A model generated the notes under the pieces. That model searched no databases. It saw only the letters and a program-made list of their open reading frames with translations, and was not told the origin of the DNA. DNA of 64,000 bases. It comes from Rhizobium skierniewicense. GTDB taxonomy: Bacteria > Pseudomonadota > Alphaproteobacteria > Rhizobiales > Rhizobiaceae. Below, piece after piece: positions 18,832 to 26,451 of the stretch; positions within the stretch are counted from its first letter, which is position 1; every line of letters begins with the position of its first letter. The position numbers and the translations under genes are program-made. The stretch covers positions 62,001 to 126,000 of the forward strand of contig NZ_JACIDV010000009.1 of the NCBI RefSeq assembly GCF_014196515.1, given 5' to 3'.

Positions 18832-19155
18832 ATGAAGGTCTTGGACAGTGAGCCTTGGGGTTGGGATCTGCTGGAAGACGGCGATATCCTTTATCTGCAT
18901 GCCATCTGCAGCCACAGTGCCGTAGACTATTCGGTCATTATTGTGCTCAACGAAGCAGAGCGGGCGGCGTATGAAGCCAAGGGGCGAGCCTATCTCAACA
19001 CCCTCGCCCACGATATTCACTATAGCGCTCCGGGTGTGATCGGCAGCCAATCACCTTTCAAACCACGCAATTTGAAGATTTCCGATAAGAACGTAGCGGA
19101 GAAGATATTCAACGCTCTTATGGCATCCGCCAAGGCGGCGTCATCCTCGCCGTGA
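18832..19155 (+). CDS. unknown 107-aa cargo protein inside the GTA cluster
   Basis: The start ATG at 18832 follows an AAAGGAG box. The protein begins MKVLDSEPWGWDLLEDGD and contains YLHAICSHSAVDYSVIIVLN and AERAAYEAKGRAYLNTLAH, a pattern suggestive of a compact alpha/beta protein such as an immunity-like protein, but I do not recognise a family with certainty. It is transcribed against the GTA genes and sits between gp9 and gp8, ending 2 nt before the gp8 stop. No partner toxin is adjacent. Confidence 0.7.
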   Translation: MKVLDSEPWGWDLLEDGDILYLHAICSHSAVDYSVIIVLNEAERAAYEAKGRAYLNTLAHDIHYSAPGVIGSQSPFKPRNLKISDKNVAEKIFNALMASAKAASSSP

Positions 19156-19157
19156 CG

Positions 19158-19559
19158 TCACTCTGTGACCGCCCGAAACCGGATCTCCGTTAAAAACTGC
19201 TTCGACTTTGCCTGTCGCACCGAGCGGCTGTTGCGAAAGAACAGACTGACCAGCGCGATGCCCCCACCCAGCGTCAGCGGCGCATCATCCAGCAGCGCCA
19301 GAATCCGTACCGCGATGTCCTGCGCCAGTTTCCGCCCGCCCTCTTCGCTCCAGACTTCAATGGTCAGAAAATGCTCTTCCGCCTGCTCGGACGCGGTCGA
19401 ATAATCTCGGCTGTCGATTTCACCGAATACGACGCATGGCAGAACCGGGCGCGGCAGCAGCCGGTCGACGAGACCGCCGCGGCCCACCAGACCCACCAGC
19501 ACCGCATCGCCGGAAAGCTGCGCATGCACGGCCTGCAACAGCGCGTTGGCTGCCCTCAT
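19158..19559 (-). CDS. GTA gp8-like tail terminator (DUF3168)
   Basis: A 133-aa DUF3168 protein. The typical start LLQAVHAQLSGDAVLVGLVG and the HFLTIEVWSEEGG block identify it. In RcGTA it is the tail terminator. It is coupled to gp7 by a 4-nt overlap. Confidence 0.92.
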   Translation of the reverse strand: MRAANALLQAVHAQLSGDAVLVGLVGRGGLVDRLLPRPVLPCVVFGEIDSRDYSTASEQAEEHFLTIEVWSEEGGRKLAQDIAVRILALLDDAPLTLGGGIALVSLFFRNSRSVRQAKSKQFLTEIRFRAVTE

Positions 19560-19891
19560 CGGCTTTCCTCCTCGCAGCGGCAGACGATAAAGCGGCCTGT
19601 TTCATCCGGGTCCACAACGGATTGCACCACAAACACCCGCACCCCCTTGCGAAACCGCATGCCCGCCCGGATATCATCGCGAAATCCGGCCCAGATGCGG
19701 TGCGTGATCGCCACGCCATCGGCGGATGCCCGCTCGTAAGCGCCCTGCGAGACCGGCTCGATGGCCGCCCACAAAGACCGCAACACCCGCCATCCCGCTC
19801 TCACTCCGCCCTGTCCGTCCGGCAGATCGTCGGGCGTTTCAAGCTCCAGCCGCGCGGTCAGCTGGCCGGGGTCCAGAAAGGTCAGGTTCAT
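19556..19891 (-). CDS. GTA gp7-like head-tail adaptor/closure protein
   Basis: A 111-aa head closure protein of the SPP1 gp16-like family. It shows ARLELETPDDLPDGQGG at the N-terminus, WAAIEPVSQGAYERA, and a beta-rich end with VVQSVVDPDETGRFIVCRCEE. The ATG at 19891 gives tight spacing (4 nt) after gp6 and matches family length, so the longer frame to 19924 was not used. Confidence 0.9.
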   Translation of the reverse strand: MNLTFLDPGQLTARLELETPDDLPDGQGGVRAGWRVLRSLWAAIEPVSQGAYERASADGVAITHRIWAGFRDDIRAGMRFRKGVRVFVVQSVVDPDETGRFIVCRCEEESR

Positions 19892-19895
19892 CGCC

Positions 19896-20465
19896 CTACA
19901 GCCCTGTTCTGCAGAACGGCGCAATCAGCCGCTCATATCCGCGCGGCACACCGGCGGGCTGATCGGCTGGCGAAACCGCGCCGCGAAACGCATACATATG
20001 CGCAATGTGAACCAGCATCGCCCGCTTCAGCGTGTCCGGCACATCCGCACCGCTCTCGCCGAAACCCGCGGTAAAATCGATTTCGATGCCGTTCAGCGGT
20101 TGTCCAGGTGCGGGCGGCTGGCGCACCCACAGCCGTGCGGGGCGGCCCTCGCCATCCAGCAGCTTTTCGATCGCGGTCACATCGAAAGGATCGCCCGCAT
20201 CATCGAAAACCAGAATCGTTTCGATGGCTTGCACCGGCCCTTTCGCAATCAGAATCACACTGTTGAGGGGCCAGTCGTCGAGGTAAAGCCGAAAACTCTG
20301 GCGCATCAGGCAAAGTCCCGTCTGGCGCTCCAGATAGTCGCGCGCGGTGGCGATCAATGATGTCAGCAGCGCGTCCTCATCGTCGCCATCCAGCCGCAAA
20401 TGCGCCTTCACGTCGGCAAGCGTCAGCGCCTCCGCCTGCGGCGGAGTCAGTTGTGCATAGGTCAT
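19896..20465 (-). CDS. GTA gp6-like head-tail connector
   Basis: A 189-aa connector protein of the phiE125 gp8/HK97 gp6-like family. The N-terminus contains LADVKAHLRLDGDDEDALLTSLIATARDYLERQTG, the diagnostic block. It joins the portal to the adaptor. Upstream, 270 nt of repeat DNA separates it from the capsid gene. Confidence 0.93.
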   Translation of the reverse strand: MTYAQLTPPQAEALTLADVKAHLRLDGDDEDALLTSLIATARDYLERQTGLCLMRQSFRLYLDDWPLNSVILIAKGPVQAIETILVFDDAGDPFDVTAIEKLLDGEGRPARLWVRQPPAPGQPLNGIEIDFTAGFGESGADVPDTLKRAMLVHIAHMYAFRGAVSPADQPAGVPRGYERLIAPFCRTGL

Positions 20466-20506
20466 GGGGTCTCCGGGGAATTGGGTTGGTGTAGCAGCGA
20501 CTATTG

Positions 20507-20656
20507 CCTGTCCTCACCTGTGGCTCACCCCAAAGGTGGGGAGATCGGCAAGAAGCAGGCGCGCCACTCTCTCCGTAATCTTTGAGAGGGGGCTGGACGT
20601 CGCAACGAGTCGATCTCCCCCCTTGTGGGGGAGATGTCCGGCAGGACAGAGGGGGA
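20507..20656. repeat. palindromic intergenic repeat, family R, copy 2
   Basis: Same family as 16353-16507. The right arm is intact (GATGTCCGGCAGGACAGAGG) while the left arm is degraded. It lies between the capsid and gp6 genes. A second small dyad (CCATGCCGGG / CCCGGCATGG) follows at 20693-20716. Confidence 0.8.
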
Positions 20657-20735
20657 TAAGCGACAGGCGATGGCGCTTATGTTTGTCCGCCACCATGCCG
20701 GGTCAGCCCCGGCATGGTGGAAGCACCAGCACCAC

Positions 20736-21983
20736 TCAGCTCACGGCAAACTTCACCAGCTTCACCGCCTCGAAATTCTGCACCCCGCCACCCACACGCT
20801 TGGTGGTGTAGAACAGAACATAGGGCTTGGCGGAATACGGGTCGCGCAGAATGCGGATTCCGGTGCGGTCGACCACCAGATAACCGGAGCGGAAGTCACC
20901 GAAAGCAATCGACATGCTGTTGGCTGCCACATCCGGCATGTCCTCGGCCTCGGCCACCGGAAAGCCCATCAGCAGTGCCGCCTGGCCAGCGGAGGCTGGC
21001 GGTTGCCACATGTAGTTGCCGGTGGTGTCCTTGAAGCGACGCAACGTGGACTGGGTCTTGCGGTTCATCAGGAAGCTGCCATTCTGGCGATGTCCCGCTT
21101 TCAGCGAATAGACCGTGTCGATCAGCGTATCCAGCGGCCCGGCAGAGGCAAAGCCACCCGCCACACCCGTCGCCAGATAGCCGATCTTGCCCCAGCTCCA
21201 GTCACCGTTGGCCACCGTGTCATAGGCCAAAAGGCCCTTCGGCTTGTTCACGCCATCGCCGGAAATGAAGGCCGTCCCTTCCTGCTCGGCAAAGGCCACA
21301 TCCACTTCGGATGCAATCCATGCCTCGATATCGACAGCGGAATCATCCAGCAGCCCCTGCGTGGCGGCAGGCATCGCGTATAGCTCCATGGTCGGAAATG
21401 TCAGCTCGGCAAGCTGCGGGGTGTTGGTCTGGGGCCGCGCCGCCGTTTCCGAAACCCACCCGGTCGCCATGCCGCTCGGTGCAAACGGCTTTTTCAGCAC
21501 CGCACCGGAAACCTGCCGCACCGTTGCCAGCGCACGCATCGGTGACACCACCGCCATGCGCCTGCCGATATCGCTGTCGGTCTCGTTGGGCAGCAGGTAG
21601 CCGCCATCCGCACCGGCACTTCCGGCAAAGGCCTTGGCCTCCAAATCCCGTAGCGCACCCTCGTCACCCCGGCGAATATAGGCCTCGAAGGCTGCCTTGT
21701 GCTCTTCCGTTTCCGCAGAGGCCCCACCACGACGCCCCAGCACAGGCCGCGCCTTTTTGAGCGAAAGTTCGTCCATCACCTTTTTGTTGTCGTCCAGCGC
21801 CTTGTCGATCCGGTCGAGCTTTTCACGGGTCAGCACATCGCTGCCCATCTTGCGCTCGATGTCGCCGAGACGCTCGTCGTTGGTTTCACGAAACGCCTCG
21901 AAGGCTTCCATGAAATCATCGAACGCCGCCGTCATCGTGTCCGGCACGGCCTTGATCTGCGGTGCCACGGATTGTTCTGTCAT
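20736..21983 (-). CDS. GTA gp5-like major capsid protein (HK97 fold)
   Basis: Major head protein of 415 aa. The first about 115 residues form a charged helical scaffolding-like region (EKLDRIDKALDDNKKVMDELSLKK), which is cleaved in HK97 relatives. The capsid core follows, with LEAKAFAGSAGADGGYLLPNETDSDI, WVSETAARPQTNTPQLAELTFP and GDFRSGYLVVDRTGIRILRDPYSAKPYVLFYTTKRVGG. It is the most recognisable structural gene of the cluster. The ATG at 21983 is followed by coding-like sequence throughout. Confidence 0.96.
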   Translation of the reverse strand: MTEQSVAPQIKAVPDTMTAAFDDFMEAFEAFRETNDERLGDIERKMGSDVLTREKLDRIDKALDDNKKVMDELSLKKARPVLGRRGGASAETEEHKAAFEAYIRRGDEGALRDLEAKAFAGSAGADGGYLLPNETDSDIGRRMAVVSPMRALATVRQVSGAVLKKPFAPSGMATGWVSETAARPQTNTPQLAELTFPTMELYAMPAATQGLLDDSAVDIEAWIASEVDVAFAEQEGTAFISGDGVNKPKGLLAYDTVANGDWSWGKIGYLATGVAGGFASAGPLDTLIDTVYSLKAGHRQNGSFLMNRKTQSTLRRFKDTTGNYMWQPPASAGQAALLMGFPVAEAEDMPDVAANSMSIAFGDFRSGYLVVDRTGIRILRDPYSAKPYVLFYTTKRVGGGVQNFEAVKLVKFAVS

Positions 21984-22031
21984 CTTGTCGTCCTCTATTG
22001 ATGTTTGTGTGGGAGCGGAAAAAGCGGGGTC

Positions 22032-22604
22032 TCACCGCCGGAAGCTGCGATCCGCCAGGCTCTTCGCCATCAGGCGCATGGCACGCACCAGCTCGGTCTC
22101 CCGGTCGCGAAAGAACCGGGCCTGTTTGACGTTGGAAACGCGCGCCGATGGCAGCATGGGAAAGGTCACGACGGAGATTTCCCACAGATCGGCTTCCAGA
22201 ATGCGGCGGATGCCACCGCGCGCGGCCTTGCCCGCCCGCACCGTCTGGAAGCCGATGGAAAGCCCGTCCAGCGCACCCGTCTTCATCAGCGAATGCACCT
22301 CCTTTGCCCGCGCCACGCTTGGCGCCAGCACACCCTCCACAAACAGGCCCCGCTCATCCTCGCGAATGGTGCGCCACGCACCAATCGGCTGCGCGGGGTC
22401 GTGCTGGTACAGCATGCGAATGCCAGCGGCACCGCGCTCTTCGATGGAGCGCCTGAAGGCTCCAGGCTCGATCACGTCGCGGCCCAGATCCACCTCGCCA
22501 AACACGCTGGCATAGCCGGAAAACGAGCCGTCAAAGGCAATGCCGCGCAGTTCCAGATTGGCAAATTTGCGCGTGGCGGGCCGCGACCCGCGATAAGCGT
22601 GCAT
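22032..22604 (-). CDS. GTA gp4-like prohead protease (S78 family)
   Basis: A 190-aa HK97-type prohead protease. Key blocks are GIAFDGSFSGYASVFGEVDLGRDVIEPGAF, IRMLYQHDPAQPIG (catalytic His) and LMKTGALDGLSIGFQTV (catalytic Ser). It matures the capsid. It precedes gp5 directly, while upstream the cluster is interrupted by a TIR-bounded element. Confidence 0.94.
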   Translation of the reverse strand: MHAYRGSRPATRKFANLELRGIAFDGSFSGYASVFGEVDLGRDVIEPGAFRRSIEERGAAGIRMLYQHDPAQPIGAWRTIREDERGLFVEGVLAPSVARAKEVHSLMKTGALDGLSIGFQTVRAGKAARGGIRRILEADLWEISVVTFPMLPSARVSNVKQARFFRDRETELVRAMRLMAKSLADRSFRR

Positions 22605-22651
22605 GAAATTCTCCTGAGATTTTGAGGAAATTTGTGCTGACGGATCAGCTC

Positions 22652-22922
22652 AGAGCGTTTCCTTGTTAAATTGAAACGTTCTGCCGGAGCAGATTTTCGT
22701 CAGGACAAAGGCGATTGGCGAAGGGCATACCCTAAGGTACGGTCGAGCCGATCGCCTTTGTCCTGGCGGAAATATGCCCGGCCCTCCGGGTTGGTTGAAA
22801 CGGGCCACCTGCCTGCCCGGACGGCTTGGCCGTATGCTAAGGCTACGCCACGCGCCATCCGGACAAGCAGTCGATCCCGTTTGAACCACCAGAACTGTTT
22901 CCATTTAACAAGGAAACGCTCT
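22652..22922. mobile_element. 271-bp element with terminal inverted repeats (MITE-like)
   Basis: Both ends carry AGAGCGTTTCCTTGTTAAAT as inverted repeats, and similarity continues for about 33 bp with few mismatches. Inside is a second dyad around GACAAAGGCGAT / ATCGCCTTTGTC. No ORF is encoded. It fills the gap between gp4 and the DUF6107 gene; the last base pairs of the right TIR supply two bases of the DUF6107 stop codon. No clear target duplication was found. It could be a non-autonomous transposon or a RIME-like repeat. Confidence 0.75.
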
Positions 22923-23241
22923 AAAGCTTTGGCCGCGCCGAGTAGCGCTCGGCAATCCGCACCATCACGCCCAGCCCCCACCACGCGCAAAGGCTGGCAG
23001 CGGCAGAACCGGTGAGCATGATCTCCTGGCTTGAAAGCGCTGTGGAAAGACCCAGCCGCTGGGCAATCCAGAGTCCCACCGGCCCGCCGAAGATCATGCC
23101 GCACGCAAGTCCGGTCAAGAACCGGCTGGCCGCCTCGCGGTGGGTCTGCGGCAACAGATAGATCAAAGACACTCCGGCACCCGCCACGGCCCCGGTCAAG
23201 CGGGCAGCCCAGATGCTGCCCTCGTTGGCAAATTCAGACAT
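22921..23241 (-). CDS. GTA gp3.5-like small membrane protein (DUF6107)
   Basis: A 106-aa protein with three hydrophobic segments (about residues 12-30, 40-58, 72-92) and a basic tail. It sits between portal and protease genes, where Rhizobiales GTA clusters carry a DUF6107 protein. Function unknown. The stop codon TAG is formed at the junction with the TIR element, so the original C-terminus may have been longer. Confidence 0.72.
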   Translation of the reverse strand: MSEFANEGSIWAARLTGAVAGAGVSLIYLLPQTHREAASRFLTGLACGMIFGGPVGLWIAQRLGLSTALSSQEIMLTGSAAASLCAWWGLGVMVRIAERYSARPKL

Positions 23242-23404
23242 GGGTAACCATTCCCGGTTAGAGTAGGAAAAGTTGCGCAGCGGATGCCTTGCACCCGCAA
23301 TAGAATTTTTTGCGCTTTTCTCGAGTCATCGGAGCCGGTTGAGGGGAAACCTTCACAAACGGATTCCGGTTGTTGAGAGAGTGGTTGAGCGCTGCGGCTG
23401 GGTT

Positions 23405-23578
23405 ATCTCTCCCCTTGTGGGAGAGAAAGCGATTTCAACATCTTAAGCTTGCTTAAGTGTTAGAAATCGCAAGTGAGGGGTGTTCCGCACCCTCAGCAGA
23501 CCCCTCACCTGAAAAATCTATGACTTAGCTTTCAGCTAAAACCATGATTTTTCTTCCTCTCCCACAAGGGGAGAGGTA
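23405..23578. repeat. palindromic intergenic repeat, family S, copy 1 (complete)
   Basis: A 174-bp inverted repeat with ends TCTCCCCTTGTGGGAGAG and CTCTCCCACAAGGGGAGAG. Inner dyads include TTAAGCTTGCTTAAG and GACTTAGCTTTCAGCTAA. It occupies most of the 351-nt gap between DUF6107 and portal genes. Other copies are at 26.2 kb and, truncated, at 32.85 kb. Confidence 0.85.
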
Positions 23579-23592
23579 CCCAGCCCTCACCC

Positions 23593-24756
23593 TCAATACC
23601 CCACCGCCTCCCGCTTCTCCTCGTCGTTCAGGAACCCTGCCGCCGCTACCCGCGCCCAAAGCGCATCCCGCTCGCTGGACAAGCCCGCAATCCTGTCGAG
23701 ATCCGGCTCCAGCCGCAACGCACCGTCGAACAGCGGTGCCAGCCAGCCGGAAAGGCTCGCCGCCGTGCGGTTGATCAATGGCAGAACCGTCAGCCGATAG
23801 AACGCCCGGTTCGCTTCCTGATAATTCGCATAGGTGTTGTCACCGGGAATACCCAGCAGCATGGGCGGCACGCCGAGCGCCAGCGCAATGTCCCGCGCCG
23901 CGCCATTCTTGGCCTCCATAAAATCCATGTCCTTGGGCGAAAGGCCCATGCTCTTCCAGTCCAGTCCGCCCTCCAGAAGCAGCGGACGACCGGCGTTGAC
24001 CGCGCCTGCGTAACCCTCCTCCAGTTCGCGTTTCAGGCGCTCATACTGGTCGGTGGAGAGATTGCCGCCTTCCTTGGGCTGATAGACCAGCGCCCCGGAC
24101 GGACGGGCGGAGTTTTCCAGCAGCCGTTTGTTCCAGATGCTGGCCGCATTGTGCAGATCGAGCGCCGCGCCCGCCGCTGCCAGCGGCGAAAACCCGGCGT
24201 GGTCATCAAGCGGGTTGAACAGTTTCAGCTGTAGCAACCCCAGCCCGTCACGATCCGCCGCGATGCGCCGGGCCGCCCGGCCCTCGGCGCGGTAATCGAA
24301 GGCCGCAGCCCATCCATCGCCCCCTTCGATGATGCTGACGCGGTCCGGCCGTAGCAAATGCAGCTCGCGCAGCCGCTCCCCCACCATCAGTGGCTCGATA
24401 TAGGCATTCCCGGAGAGCAGCAGATGACCATAGAGCGCCTCGAAAAAATCCGGCCCACTCATCTGTCCATTGGGGCGCGACAGCAACCGCAGCAAAGCAT
24501 GCTCGCCAATCTCGTCGTCGCCTTCATACAACAACCAGCTGACAGACGCCGCAGCCTCTGCCACCATTCTGGCTGCCCGGTGCGCCACGGGGTTCTTCAT
24601 GAACCCTTCGCGTGACAGCGCGCCATAACCCCGGCCAGACCAATGCGCCCGTCCCGCCTCACCAGACAGCACCAGGAACCCGCCCGCCGCCTTTTCTTCG
24701 CGCACAACCGCGCGCTCCACCGGGCGCCGCCACGGCAGGGAACCAAAAAATCGCAT
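23593..24756 (-). CDS. GTA gp3-like portal protein (HK97 family)
   Basis: Portal of 387 aa through which DNA is packaged. Blocks include NPVAHRAARMVAEAAASVSWLLYEGDDEI, LLRLLSRPNGQMSGPDFFEALYGHLLLSGNAYIEP and DIALALGVPPMLLGIPGDNTYANYQEANRAFYR. Length is normal for the GTA family. The upstream neighbour is a Dabb protein instead of the terminase, because three genes have been inserted. Confidence 0.95.
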   Translation of the reverse strand: MRFFGSLPWRRPVERAVVREEKAAGGFLVLSGEAGRAHWSGRGYGALSREGFMKNPVAHRAARMVAEAAASVSWLLYEGDDEIGEHALLRLLSRPNGQMSGPDFFEALYGHLLLSGNAYIEPLMVGERLRELHLLRPDRVSIIEGGDGWAAAFDYRAEGRAARRIAADRDGLGLLQLKLFNPLDDHAGFSPLAAAGAALDLHNAASIWNKRLLENSARPSGALVYQPKEGGNLSTDQYERLKRELEEGYAGAVNAGRPLLLEGGLDWKSMGLSPKDMDFMEAKNGAARDIALALGVPPMLLGIPGDNTYANYQEANRAFYRLTVLPLINRTAASLSGWLAPLFDGALRLEPDLDRIAGLSSERDALWARVAAAGFLNDEEKREAVGY

Positions 24757-24828
24757 GGATATTTTCCTTTGAGAGAAAACAAAAAGCCACCCGTGGAGGT
24801 GGCTCAGATGGTGGGGCTGAAAGCCGAC

Positions 24829-25137
24829 TTATCGTATCGGCACCTTCACCGCCCGATCGCTGTCGAAATCAGCCGCTACCCGCGTGTCGCGCAACGGCTT
24901 CACCGTGTTCGTAGACACCTCATAGGCCGGATCGGCCTTGTAGGCGGCAAGCGCTGCCTCGTTTTCGAATTCGCCGTAGACGATGAAATCGACCTGATTG
25001 CCCCACTGGTCTTTCTTCACGTTCTCACCAATTTCCAGTTTGAGCGCGTGGGAAATGCCGGTCAGGCCGGAAAGGCCCTTGCGCACCGCCTCGCGGTTGG
25101 CTTCTGGCACAGTGAAGAAAACGATGTGGCGGATCAT
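24829..25137 (-). CDS. Dabb (stress-responsive alpha/beta barrel) domain protein
   Basis: A 102-aa protein starting MIRHIVFFTVPEANREAV, the typical Dabb start. The ferredoxin-like fold is completed by QVDFIVYGEFENEAALAAYKADPAYE. Family members dimerise; most have unknown substrates. The ATG at 25137 was chosen since earlier in-frame ATGs lack a ribosome site. It is not a standard GTA gene and is placed between lysin and portal genes. Confidence 0.85.
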   Translation of the reverse strand: MIRHIVFFTVPEANREAVRKGLSGLTGISHALKLEIGENVKKDQWGNQVDFIVYGEFENEAALAAYKADPAYEVSTNTVKPLRDTRVAADFDSDRAVKVPIR

Positions 25138-25177
25138 GGAAGCACCTGTCATGCAAAATCTCGGGTGGAAATCGCTA

Positions 25178-25819
25178 TCATCCCACCGCTGGCTGTTCAA
25201 TCAGGGTCGCCGTCAACGCCGCGTAAAACGCCCGGCCGTAACCGGCAATCAGCGCTGCCCGGTCGGTGCCGTTGACGATGGCTCTGGCACCGTCCCAATC
25301 GGAGCGTCGGGCATCGAAATATTGCGACAGACGCCTGCCGGTAAAACTTCCGCGCAACATGCCCTCGACCAGGATGGTTGCGGACACCTGCGGCTCCATC
25401 GCCCGCTCGGGGCGCTGCACCAGGTCGATGCCGGTTACCGCAGCCATCGCCTCATAATTGCGCCTATGCGTCAGTTGAACCAGCCCGCGCCCCAGCCAGC
25501 TCTTGCCCTCGGCGTCGCGCCGCCAATAGGGCGTGCGCACCTGCCCCAGCCGCCCATCCGCATACGCCCGGTCCAGAATGCGAATGGCGGCATCGTCACT
25601 GGCAGCCAGCGTCTCGCGCACCGGCTGCATCGTCGCTGCCGTTTCGTGAAAGGCCGTTGCCAACATATAGGCCAGGTAGCGAGCATCGCCATCGGGTGCT
25701 CTATCGGCGAAGACATCGACGATCAGTTCGGTGCCCTGCACCTGCGCTGCGGTCAATCTTCCGGGAAAAGGAGCCGTGCGAATCATCGCAAAGAAACGCT
25801 GGATATCCACCACCATCAT
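25178..25819 (-). CDS. GH19-like endolysin
   Basis: A 213-aa protein of the chitinase-class-I-like lysozyme superfamily. It has YMLATAFHETAATMQPVRET with the catalytic Glu region, and WLGRGLVQLTHRRNYEAM, a hallmark of phage GH19 endolysins. It has no signal peptide. The start ATG at 25819 follows a GGAGA box at 6 nt. Placed between terminase and portal genes, it may serve release of GTA-like particles, together with the holin-like gene at 10.3 kb. That role is inference. Confidence 0.85.
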   Translation of the reverse strand: MMVVDIQRFFAMIRTAPFPGRLTAAQVQGTELIVDVFADRAPDGDARYLAYMLATAFHETAATMQPVRETLAASDDAAIRILDRAYADGRLGQVRTPYWRRDAEGKSWLGRGLVQLTHRRNYEAMAAVTGIDLVQRPERAMEPQVSATILVEGMLRGSFTGRRLSQYFDARRSDWDGARAIVNGTDRAALIAGYGRAFYAALTATLIEQPAVG

Positions 25820-26023
25820 CACATGTCTCCATCATCGGTCATTAAACCTGAGGTTTTGATTTTTAAATTGCCACACCTAAATCGATTTAAAAAAATCCTA
25901 ATCGATTTTATTTTGTGCGAACCGTTTTAAGGAAAAAATTTACCTTGAATTGCGGAACCTCTGGCCGCCTACTCTGTTTGACCCCGCGCAATGAACAGCG
26001 CCAACCCGCCAAGGAGGAATGCC

Positions 26024-26131
26024 ATGACCGCGACGATCCCTCAGACGATCTACGACCGTCTCGAAAATGAATGGCGTCAGATGCGCGAAGTCAGCGCACA
26101 GACAAAACCTTCGCAGGCTCCCAAGAAGTAA
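26024..26131 (+). CDS. 35-aa small protein with strong ribosome binding site
   Basis: An AAGGAGG box lies 7 nt before ATG. The peptide MTATIPQTIYDRLENEWRQM continues with a charged, Lys-rich end. It is too short for a family assignment. A GC-rich hairpin directly after the stop suggests a self-contained transcript. It is transcribed opposite to the GTA genes around it. Confidence 0.6.
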   Translation: MTATIPQTIYDRLENEWRQMREVSAQTKPSQAPKK

Positions 26132-26137
26132 TTGGGT

Positions 26138-26158
26138 CGGGGGCGTCAGTCGCCCCCG
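26138..26158 (+). terminator. hairpin after the 35-aa gene
   Basis: CGGGGGCG pairs with CGCCCCCG around a 5-nt loop, 7 nt past the stop. There is no T-run right after the stem, so termination strength is unknown. Confidence 0.55.
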
Positions 26159-26242
26159 CACCGGAATTTAAAACCGCCCGTGATAGGCCGTTATCGACCT
26201 TCGCGGGCGTTTCCCGTTTTAGTGGCACGGCGCGGCCGCATT

Positions 26243-26416
26243 ACCTCTCCCCTTGTGGGAGAGGAAGAAAAATCACAATCTTATCTGGAAGCTAAGTCAT
26301 AGGTTTTTCAGGCGAGGGGTTCGGCTTGCGCCGAAGAAAAACCTCACTTGTGATTTCTCACACGTGAGCACTGCTCAAGATGTTGAAATCGCTTCGTCTC
26401 CCACAACGGAAGAGCT
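26243..26416. repeat. palindromic intergenic repeat, family S, copy 2
   Basis: Left arm CCTCTCCCCTTGTGGGAGAG is intact, the right arm (TCTCCCACAACGG) is degraded. Inner block GAAGCTAAGTCATAGGTTTTTC matches copies 1 and 3. It lies downstream of the terminase gene in the 630-nt gap that also holds the 35-aa gene and an AT-rich stretch (25850-25945) with no other gene. Confidence 0.8.
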
Positions 26417-26451
26417 TGTCAGCCGCGCCCGCCGCACCCTCGCCGGACCCC

